Made by a program: the position numbers and the translations under genes. Below are positions 11,937 to 23,461 of a stretch of DNA of 64,000 nucleotides, piece after piece. The notes below the pieces were generated by a model. That model was not told the origin of the DNA, did no database searches, and was given only the letters and a program-made list of their open reading frames with translations. Source of the DNA: Closterium sp. Naga37s-1 (lineage: Eukaryota; Streptophyta; Zygnematophyceae; Desmidiales; Closteriaceae); the NCBI GenBank assembly GCA_947471745.1, contig CANJKZ010000264.1, positions 503,501-567,500 on the forward strand, written 5' to 3'. Numbering within the stretch: position 1 is the stretch's first letter; every line of letters begins with the position of its first letter.

Positions 11937-14900
11937 TGTGTGTGTGTGTTGGGGAGGGAGAGGAACACAAGGGAATGAGGCAACAGTGCGATGAGCGCCC
12001 ACGTGAGCACCTCTGTGAAGCCCGCCTGCGCCACCTCGCCCCTCAGCAGGTCGCATAGCTGGTTGAGAGGCTGCTGCTTGCCCTCGCAGACTGTCTTGGG
12101 CTCGGTGCGAGCAATGTTGTTGTAACCGTGTGCAATGGCCACGTCCTGGGATTGAGATTATAAGGGGCAGGGGGGGGAGGGGTGGAGAGGGGGGAACAGG
12201 GATTGAGAGGGGACCAGCTGGTTCAGGGGCTGCTGCTTGCCCTCACAGACCGCCTTGGGCTCGGTGCGGGCGATGTTGTTGTAGCCATGTGCAATGGCCA
12301 CGTCCTGTGGGGAGGGGAACAGAAGAGAATGAAGGAAGTTGGGGAGAAGGTGATTTAGAGGCTGCTGATTTAGAGACAAAGCCACGAAAGGAGGAAAGGA
12401 GCAAAAGGAAAAGAGAGAAAGGGAAAGAGGGGCACAAGTTAACGTTCACACATACACCCCTATTCCACCTTCAGGGATCACACTTGATTCAATTAGTGGT
12501 ATCAGAAATATCATTTTAATCACCTCCATGATGTCACAGGGGTGGAGCACGTCGCTGCGAGTGGGCGGCACTGTCACGCTCACCACCTCCGCCCCGTCCT
12601 CCCCTCTCCGCCCCTCCACCACCTTGGATGGCAGCTGCATGCGCGTCAGCAGGCGGGCAATCTGGAAGGATGAAAAGGGCGAAACGAGGGCAACAAAGGG
12701 CAAGGCAGCAAGGAGAGTGCATGTTGGGAGGTTGAGTGTGGCTGTCTGTCCTCCCCTCTCCGCCCCTCCACCACCATTGATGGCAGCTGCAAGCGAGTCA
12801 GCAGACGGGCGATCTGAAAGGGATAAAACGGATAGAATGGGCAAGGGAGAAAGGAGTCCATATCGGGAGTATGAGTGTGTGATGTGTGTCCCCTCACATG
12901 TGAAAACCCACACACCCACATTCAACCACAATCACAGTCTCCCCCCTCACTCTCTCTCTCACCTCCTCCGCCTTGAGATCAACGCCAATGGACTTGCTAA
13001 TGTACCCCACTGATGTCTCCACACTCCTCTCCTCCACCTGAGGGTACACCGTAATCTGCCCCTCACATGTGTGTGCAAACCCAACCACCCACAATCAACC
13101 ACATTCAACCACATTCAACCTGGAGCCTCACCTCCTCTGCTTGAAGGTCAACGCCAATGGACTTGTTGATGTACCCCACCGATGTCTCCACATCCCTCTC
13201 CTCCATCTGAGGGTACACCGCCACCTGCCCCTCCGTAGATACCACCTCCACCGGTTCCACCTCGAACCTGAAATGGAAGCCACAGTGCAATGATTGAAAT
13301 GAGGCTCGGAGAATGATAGGATTGCTCCTTGAATTCGCCCCTCGGTAGATACCGCCTCCACCGGTTCCACCTCGAACCTGAAAAGAAAATCCACAGTGCA
13401 GTGAAATGAAGTTGTGTGGGAACATTAACAAGGGGGTTCTTTCAACTCGCCCCTCCACAGATACCACCTCCACCAGTTCCTCCTCGACCCTGAAGTGGAA
13501 ATAAAACAATGTGGTAGAATAAACCAAGAGGGGCTAACAATAAATGGTAACGACGGCGTCGACCACGATGTTGGCCTTGTTGACTTTTGAGTCGACTCAA
13601 AAGTCAAATGGTAACAACGGGGTCGAGCACGATCTCGGCCTTTGTGTGGCCAGTGGCACTTTTCAAGCATTGCACAGTACAATACAGCTTCCACTAGCAA
13701 CTTTCGAGGCGACTCAAAATGCGGATCTCGGTCTTGTGTGGCCAGTGGCTGTTTTCATTGCACAGTACAGTACAGCTTCCACTAAAGCCTCTCCGCTCCA
13801 CTTATTGCTCCACTCATTGGTGTCGCAGATCTCTGAGAACATGGTAACGACGGTGTTGAGCACGATCTTGGCCTTGGTGAGGTCAGTGGCCTGCCTCGTG
13901 TACCGGCGCTACCCTACATAGTTCCCTGTCGATTTCCCTGCACCTTACCAGAGAGCATCCACAGCTCACACACTCACTTGTTGTCACAGAACTCTGAGAA
14001 CATGGTGACGACAGTGTTGAGCACGATCTTGGCCTTGGTGCGACCAGTCAGTGGCCCTTCTCATGCATGGTACCCTACCGCATCCCCTACAGCTGTCCCT
14101 ACCGCATCTACAAGGCAAGATACACACTCACTTGTTGTCACAGAACTCTGAGAACATGGTGACAACGGTGTTGAGCACGATCTTGGCCTTGGTGAGGTCA
14201 GTGGCGGTGCATTCGATGAACACGTTGCGTGTGGACAGCTTGATGGCTGAATGTGAGCCGTTGATCACTGGAGGGAGCGACAGCACAGTCCTGAAAGGAG
14301 TGGGAGAGAGAGACAGAACGGAGATGGGTGAAAATGGCGGTGCATTCGATGAACACGTCGCGGGTGGACAGCTTGATGGCTGAATGTGAGCCGTTGATCA
14401 TCGGAGGGAGAGACAGCACGGTTCTGCGGCGGAGGGGGGAGAGGATGGGCGGGAAGAAGAGAGCACTTCGCACATAGCACGAGAAATAACATGAGAATAT
14501 TACAAGACATCCTCGCTATAAGGCTACACACACACCTGTTGGCATCGTAAATGACGGGGAAGACAGGCGAGTCGCTGATAATGTGGAGGAACTTCTTAAG
14601 CTTGTTGTCAGACTGGCAATAACGAGGATATGAAGGGGGGAACGCAGTGTGGTTGTGACATGGGAGAAGGGAGGAGGCACAGAGGGGGAATGGCATGATG
14701 TGGAGGAACTTCAAGTTTTGAGTCGACTCAAAACTAGAGGGGGAATGGCATGATGTGGAGGAACTTCAAGTTTTGAGTCGACTCAAAACTAGAGGGGGAA
14801 TGGCATGATGTGGAGGAACTTCAAGTTTTGAGTCGACTCAAAACTAGAGGGGGAATGGCATGATGTGGAGGAACTTCAAGTTTTGAGTCGACTCAAAACT

Positions 14901-17900
14901 AGAGGGGGAATGGCATGATGTGGAGGAACTTCAAGTTTTGAGTCGACTCAAAACTAGAGGGGGAATGGCATGATGTGGAGGAACTTCAAGTTTTGAGTCG
15001 ACTCAAAACTAGAGGGGGAATGGCATGATGTGGAGGAACTTCAAGTTTTGAGTCGACTCAAAACTAGAGGGGGAATGGCATGATGTGGAGGAACTTCAAG
15101 TTTTGAGTCGACTCAAAACTAGAGGGGGAATGGCATGATGTGGAGGAACTTCAAGTTTTGAGTCGACTCAAAACTAGAGGGGGAATGGCATGATGTGGAG
15201 GAACTTCAAGTTTTGAGTCGACTCAAAACTAGAGGGGGAATGGCATGATGTGGAGGAACTTCAAGTTTTGAGTCGACTCAAAACTAGAGGGGGAATGGCA
15301 TGATGTGGAGGAACTTCAAGTTTTGAGTCGACTCAAAACTAGAGGGGGAATGGCATGATGTGGAGGAACTTCAAGTTTTGAGTCGACTCAAAACTAGAGG
15401 GGGAATGGCATGATGTGGAGGAACTTCAAGTTTTGAGTCGACTCAAAACTAGAGGGGGAATGGCATGATGTGGAGGAACTTCAAGTTTTGAGTCGACTCA
15501 AAACTAGAGGGGGAATGGCATGATGTGGAGGAACTTCAAGTTTTGAGTCGACTCAAAACTAGAGGGGGAATGGCATGATGTGGAGGAACTTCAAGTTTTG
15601 AGTCGACTCAAAACTAGAGGGGGAATGGCATGATGTGGAGGAACTTCAAGTTTTGAGTCGACTCAAAACTAGAGGGGGAATGGCATGATGTGGAGGAACT
15701 TCAAGTTTTGAGTCGACTCAAAACTAGAGGGGGAATGGCATGATGTGGAGGAACTTCAAGTTTTGAGTCGACTCAAAACTAGAGGGGGAATGGCATGATG
15801 TGGAGGAACTTCAAGTTTTGAGTCGACTCAAAACTAGAGGGGGAATGGCATGATGTGGAGGAACTTCAAGTTTTGAGTCGACTCAAAACTAGAGGGGGAA
15901 TGGCATGATGTGGAGGAACTTCAAGTTTTGAGTCGACTCAAAACTAGAGGGGGAATGGCATGATGTGGAGGAACTTCAAGTTTTGAGTCGACTCAAAACT
16001 AGAGGGGGAATGGCATGATGTGGAGGAACTTCAAGTTTTGAGTCGACTCAAAACTAGAGGGGGAATGGCATGATGTGGAGGAACTTCAAGTTTTGAGTCG
16101 ACTCAAAACTAGAGGGGGAATGGCATGATGTGGAGGAACTTCAAGTTTTGAGTCGACTCAAAACTAGAGGGGGAATGGCATGATGTGGAGGAACTTCAAG
16201 TTTTGAGTCGACTCAAAACTAGAGGGGGAATGGCATGATGTGGAGGAACTTCAAGTTTTGAGTCGACTCAAAACTAGAGGGGGAATGGCATGATGTGGAG
16301 GAACTTCAAGTTTTGAGTCGACTCAAAACTAGAGGGGGAATGGCATGATGTGGAGGAACTTCAAGTTTTGAGTCGACTCAAAACTAGAGGGGGAATGGCA
16401 TGATGTGGAGGAACTTCAAGTTTTGAGTCGACTCAAAACTAGAGGGGGAATGGCATGATGTGGAGGAACTTCAAGTTTTGAGTCGACTCAAAACTAGAGG
16501 GGGAATGGCATGATGTGGAGGAACTTCAAGTTTTGAGTCGACTCAAAACTAGAGGGGGAATGGCATGATGTGGAGGAACTTCAAGTTTTGAGTCGACTCA
16601 AAACTAGAGGGGGAATGGCATGATGTGGAGGAACTTCAAGTTTTGAGTCGACTCAAAACTAGAGGGGGAATGGCATGATGTGGAGGAACTTCAAGTTTTG
16701 AGTCGACTCAAAACTAGAGGGGGAATGGCATGATGTGGAGGAACTTCAAGTTTTGAGTCGACTCAAAACTAGAGGGGGAATGGCATGATGTGGAGGAACT
16801 TCAAGTTTTGAGTCGACTCAAAACTAGAGGGGGAATGGCATGATGTGGAGGAACTTCAAGTTTTGAGTCGACTCAAAACTAGAGGGGGAATGGCATGATG
16901 TGGAGGAACTTCAAGTTTTGAGTCGACTCAAAACTAGAGGGGGAATGGCATGATGTGGAGGAACTTCAAGTTTTGAGTCGACTCAAAACTAGAGGGGGAA
17001 TGGCATGATGTGGAGGAACTTCAAGTTTTGAGTCGACTCAAAACTAGAGGGGGAATGGCATGATGTGGAGGAACTTCAAGTTTTGAGTCGACTCAAAACT
17101 AGAGGGGGAATGGCATGATGTGGAGGAACTTCAAGTTTTGAGTCGACTCAAAACTAGAGGGGGAATGGCATGATGTGGAGGAACTTCAAGTTTTGAGTCG
17201 ACTCAAAACTAGAGGGGGAATGGCATGATGTGGAGGAACTTCAAGTTTTGAGTCGACTCAAAACTAGAGGGGGAATGGCATGATGTGGAGGAACTTCAAG
17301 TTTTGAGTCGACTCAAAACTAGAGGGGGAATGGCATGATGTGGAGGAACTTCAAGTTTTGAGTCGACTCAAAACTAGAGGGGGAATGGCATGATGTGGAG
17401 GAACTTCAAGTTTTGAGTCGACTCAAAACTAGAGGGGGAATGGCATGATGTGGAGGAACTTCAAGTTTTGAGTCGACTCAAAACTAGAGGGGGAATGGCA
17501 TGATGTGGAGGAACTTCAAGTTTTGAGTCGACTCAAAACTAGAGGGGGAATGGCATGATGTGGAGGAACTTCAAGTTTTGAGTCGACTCAAAACTAGAGG
17601 GGGAATGGCATGATGTGGAGGAACTTCAAGTTTTGAGTCGACTCAAAACTAGAGGGGGAATGGCATGATGTGGAGGAACTTCAAGTTTTGAGTCGACTCA
17701 AAACTAGAGGGGGAATGGCATGATGTGGAGGAACTTCAAGTTTTGAGTCGACTCAAAACTAGAGGGGGAATGGCATGATGTGGAGGAACTTCAAGTTTTG
17801 AGTCGACTCAAAACTAGAGGGGGAATGGCATGATGTGGAGGAACTTCAAGTTTTGAGTCGACTCAAAACTAGAGGGGGAATGGCATGATGTGGAGGAACT

Positions 17901-20900
17901 TCAAGTTTTGAGTCGACTCAAAACTAGAGGGGGAATGGCATGATGTGGAGGAACTTCAAGTTTTGAGTCGACTCAAAACTAGAGGGGGAATGGCATGATG
18001 TGGAGGAACTTCAAGTTTTGAGTCGACTCAAAACTAGAGGGGGAATGGCATGATGTGGAGGAACTTCAAGTTTTGAGTCGACTCAAAACTAGAGGGGGAA
18101 TGGCATGATGTGGAGGAACTTCAAGTTTTGAGTCGACTCAAAACTAGAGGGGGAATGGCATGATGTGGAGGAACTTCAAGTTTTGAGTCGACTCAAAACT
18201 AGAGGGGGAATGGCATGATGTGGAGGAACTTCAAGTTTTGAGTCGACTCAAAACTAGAGGGGGAATGGCATGATGTGGAGGAACTTCAAGTTTTGAGTCG
18301 ACTCAAAACTAGAGGGGGAATGGCATGATGTGGAGGAACTTCAAGTTTTGAGTCGACTCAAAACTAGAGGGGGAATGGCATGATGTGGAGGAACTTCAAG
18401 TTTTGAGTCGACTCAAAACTAGAGGGGGAATGGCATGATGTGGAGGAACTTCAAGTTTTGAGTCGACTCAAAACTAGAGGGGGAATGGCATGATGTGGAG
18501 GAACTTCAAGTTTTGAGTCGACTCAAAACTAGAGGGGGAATGGCATGATGTGGAGGAACTTCAAGTTTTGAGTCGACTCAAAACTAGAGGGGGAATGGCA
18601 TGATGTGGAGGAACTTCAAGTTTTGAGTCGACTCAAAACTAGAGGGGGAATGGCATGATGTGGAGGAACTTCAAGTTTTGAGTCGACTCAAAACTAGAGG
18701 GGGAATGGCATGATGTGGAGGAACTTCAAGTTTTGAGTCGACTCAAAACTAGAGGGGGAATGGCATGATGTGGAGGAACTTCAAGTTTTGAGTCGACTCA
18801 AAACTAGAGGGGGAATGGCATGATGTGGAGGAACTTCAAGTTTTGAGTCGACTCAAAACTAGAGGGGGAATGGCATGATGTGGAGGAACTTCAAGTTTTG
18901 AGTCGACTCAAAACTAGAGGGGGAATGGCATGATGTGGAGGAACTTCAAGTTTTGAGTCGACTCAAAACTAGAGGGGGAATGGCATGATGTGGAGGAACT
19001 TCAAGTTTTGAGTCGACTCAAAACTAGAGGGGGAATGGCATGATGTGGAGGAACTTCAAGTTTTGAGTCGACTCAAAACTAGAGGGGGAATGGCATGATG
19101 TGGAGGAACTTCAAGTTTTGAGTCGACTCAAAACTAGAGGGGGAATGGCATGATGTGGAGGAACTTCAAGTTTTGAGTCGACTCAAAACTAGAGGGGGAA
19201 TGGCATGATGTGGAGGAACTTCAAGTTTTGAGTCGACTCAAAACTAGAGGGGGAATGGCATGATGTGGAGGAACTTCAAGTTTTGAGTCGACTCAAAACT
19301 AGAGGGGGAATGGCATGATGTGGAGGAACTTCAAGTTTTGAGTCGACTCAAAACTAGAGGGGGAATGGCATGATGTGGAGGAACTTCAAGTTTTGAGTCG
19401 ACTCAAAACTAGAGGGGGAATGGCATGATGTGGAGGAACTTCAAGTTTTGAGTCGACTCAAAACTAGAGGGGGAATGGCATGATGTGGAGGAACTTCAAG
19501 TTTTGAGTCGACTCAAAACTAGAGGGGGAATGGCATGATGTGGAGGAACTTCAAGTTTTGAGTCGACTCAAAACTAGAGGGGGAATGGCATGATGTGGAG
19601 GAACTTCATGTGGAGGTCACCTCATATCCTACTGACAGCTTCATCAGCTTTTTGTCAGTAGGATGAGGTGAGGGCACTGACACCTCCCATCTTTAGGAGG
19701 AAGGTGTGAAAGATGGGAGGGAGGAGCAGGGGGCCAAGTTGATGTTTGAGTCGACTCAAAAGTCAAACTCGGAGGGAGGACGCACGGGGGCACGATGCGG
19801 GAGGAAGGAACATCTTTAGCTTGCTGCTGTCGGACGGCAATGACGAGCATGTGATGTCCAGGGGGAAAGGGGTTTCTCCCTGGCTGGGCTAATAACGCGT
19901 ATGGCAATGGCAATGAGCTGTGCAATTTTCATGCATCAAGTTACCTTGTAGAACTCCATCAGCTCAGCAGCATTGAATTCCTTGGTCTGAAGTCAGAGGG
20001 AAGAGCAAGTGGAAAAATAGAAATCAGTACAGAAATAGAGGAAAAGAAAAGGGGGTGGGGGGGGTGGGGTGGAGAGAAGGGGGGGGCAAAGGAAGCTCAG
20101 CCAGGAGATGGCAAGCGAAACACAGCAGCGAGTAAGAAGAAAGTAAGGATAGTGGTGTAGTGTCAGAACCGCTTTCTATTTCACCCAATCCAGGTGGTGG
20201 GGTGGTGCAACGATGGTCGTATAGTGTCACTGACTAGTCACGTATGAAGCAGAAGCTAGAGTGGTGGGGTGGATGGTGAAATGGGTGGGGCAGGGTGCAG
20301 GGGGGTTCGGATGGAGGTTGTCACCTGCTTGAGAGGCACAAACTTGATCTCCGTGGGAGGTAACGCCTACGGGCATGGGAGGCAAGGAACAAAGGCGGTG
20401 ACACAATGATGAAACGAGGATGAAAAACGCGGAACAAAGGTGGTGACAAAAACACGGAAGAAAGGCGGTGACCAAGGAGAAAGGAGTGTATTGAGAAGAT
20501 TGGCTCGAGGTGGGTGGGGTGGGGGGAGGGAAGAGTGAGGGAGGGGCCGTGGAGAGGAGAGGGAGGCGACTTGGTGGATTGGAAGAAAGCGGGGAGAACA
20601 CAGTGTGCCTGAACACAGTGAACAAGACCAAGTGGAAGATTGACTGATGAGCACAGTGTACCTATTACCACAAGTGTGCCTAAACTCTAACCCACACCAT
20701 ACCTGCCTGCCCTAGCCCACACCAAACCTGCCTGCCTTAACCCATATCTGCCCTAATCCACCCACCTCATAAGTGAAGGGCGGTGTGAGTGTGTCTAGGT
20801 CGTGTGTCCCGATCGCCACAAGCGTGCGGCGACTGTTGCGGGAAGGTGAGAGGGGGGGATGAGGGTGGGGAATGGAGAGATCGAGTGGATTGGTGGGTTT

Positions 20901-23417
20901 GTGGTTGGGTTGAAATGGATGGGTATGCGTTGGGTATGGGGTGAGCATTGGGTGGGTATGGTGGGGTTTGTGGAGGTTGAGGGAGGGACAGCATAGCAGC
21001 AGGGCATCTCCCCATCACAGGTTCTGGTGCAGACTGTCTTGTAGGTTAGGGAGGGAGGTCTGCAACCTGACGTTTTTGTAGTGATACGACAGCTGCAGGC
21101 GATACTGGGTAACATAACACTACATACTGACAGAGTACGGCTTCTCACTGGCACAGGTTCTGGTGCAGCCTGTCCTGCAGGTCGATGAAGCTGTTGTAGC
21201 GGTGCTGGTGAAACGTGAGAGTAACAATACAGGCAGACAAATGTTACTCGCAGCGTAAGGCATCTCACCGGCACAGGTTCTGGTGCAGCCTGTCTTGCAG
21301 GTCGATGAAGCTGTTGTAGCGGTGCTGGTCGAACGTGATGTTGCGCAGCACTGCCCCCACCACGAAGGGACGGATCAGGGCCGTCTGTGTGAGTTTATCA
21401 CGGGAATGGCAGGGCGCACGGGGAACAGGAGACGAAAGAGAAGGGGGCGGCAAGCAAGCATGACACTGTTGTAGCGGTGCTGGTCGAACGTGACGTTGCG
21501 CAGCACAGCCTCCACCACGAAGGGACGGATCAGGGCCGTCTGTGTGGAACCGCATGGAGGGCAAGAGGCAACGAGGGTCAAGGGGAAGAGAGGGATGGGA
21601 GAAAGCACGCATGAAGCTGTTGTAGCGGTGCTGGCCGAACGTGATGTTGTGCAGGTCATAGCAAAGCGGCTGCTGTGCAGCTCGTGTGCTTAAAGAAAGG
21701 TTTTTTTCAAGTGCGGGCACACGAGCTGACATTCCTCGGGCTTGAGTGTGAGTTGTCACATAACTTAAGATTTTCTTCGAATGCGTGCGAGCACACGAGC
21801 CCACATGCCTCAGGCTTCACAGTCATGCAGATGGGGCTAGCAGCAGGAGCAAGCTTGAACTGCGGAACAGAGTCCATGCCGAGGAAAATGCGCAGCGAGC
21901 GGGCCAGCCCCTCCAGGCACAGCAGGTTGTATCGGTACTGGCTGAGAGAGGGCTCAACAGTGGCCTACTCTAAATAACTCACCTCGGGCTTGACGGTCAT
22001 CTGAATGGGTGGGCTGGAAGGCTGGGCGAGCTTGAACTGGGGCACAGGGTCCATGCCCAGGAAGATGCGCAGCGAGCGGGCCAGCCCCTCCAGGCACAGC
22101 AGGTCATAGCGGTTGGCAGGCACCTCGATCTTGTAGATCACCTCCTCGTCCTCCGCTGGACCCTCGTCCGTTAGGTGCTTCTCCTTGCGGATGATCGCCT
22201 TTTCTGTGGTCTGTAGGCGGGAAAGGGAGGGCATGAGTATAAGGGATGAGGGGGGCAGGGGGGGGGGTTAAGGAAACAGGACAGCAGCCCCTGCAGTCAG
22301 CCCCTCCAGGCACAGCAGGTCGTAGCGGTTGGCAGGCACCTCGATATTGTAAATCACCTCCTCGTCCTCCGAGGGACCCTTGTCTGTAAGACGCTTCTCC
22401 TTGCGGATTATTGCCTTCTCTGTGGTCTGGACGCGGAAATGGGAGGGGGTTGAGGGAAGTAGCGGTTGGCAGGCAGATGACCACCTGCTCCTCCGCGGGT
22501 CCCTCATCCGTCAGATGCTTCTCCTTGCGAGTTGACTTTTGAGTCGACTCAAAGTCAACCTGCTCCTCCGCGGGTCCCTCATCCGTCAGATGCTTCTCCT
22601 TGCGAGTTGACTTTTGAGTCGACTCAAAAGTCAACCTGCTCCTCCGCGGGTCCCTCATCCGTCAGATGCTTCTCCTTGCGAGTTGACTTTTGAGTCGACT
22701 CAAAAGTCAACCTGCTCCTCCGTGGGTCCCTCATCCGTCAGATGCTTCTCCTTGCGGATGATCGCCTTCTCTGTGGTCTGTAGGAGGGCACGAAAAGGGT
22801 GTTGAGGGAACGGAGAGGCTATGAGGGTAATGGGGAGAGGCCGGCCCCTGGAATGGAAGGCAGCTAGAGCAGGTCGTAGCATCTGACGGATGAGGGCACC
22901 TCCTCGTCCTCCGAGGGACCCTCATCCGTCAGATGCTTCTCCTTGCGGATGATCGCCTTTCCTGGAGGAAAGGAATGGGAGGGCGTGAGGGTAAGAGAGC
23001 GAGCCAGCCCTTCCAGGTACAGCAGGTCGTAGAGGTTGGCGGGCAACTCGATGCTTATGTTTTGAGTCGACTCAAAACATGGTTGGCGGGCAACTCGATG
23101 CTTATCCTTTCGAGGAAGTGCCAGACAGAATCACCACATCACGTCATCACCCACTGACTGAATCACCGAGGTCTTTTCGAAGACCCATCACACTCACCAC
23201 ATCATCAAGCTCTGTTATCATCATTAAACAAAATGGCTGGATACATCTCCCAACTCTCCTTACAGTCACACTCACCACATTATCAAGCTCGATGCCGAAC
23301 TCGAAACAGAGCTCTCTCTACAGTCACATCACAGCATCACACTCACCACGTCATCAAGCTCAATGCCGAACTCGAAGCAGAGCTCATCGAATTCCTCCTC
23401 CGCTGAACGATCATACC

Positions 23418-23461
<44 letters not shown>

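Noticed and set aside
14681..19608. CRISPR-like array (regular palindromic repeats)
   Set aside because: The spacers are all identical, there are no cas genes, and the locus is an intron of a eukaryotic gene. It is a satellite.
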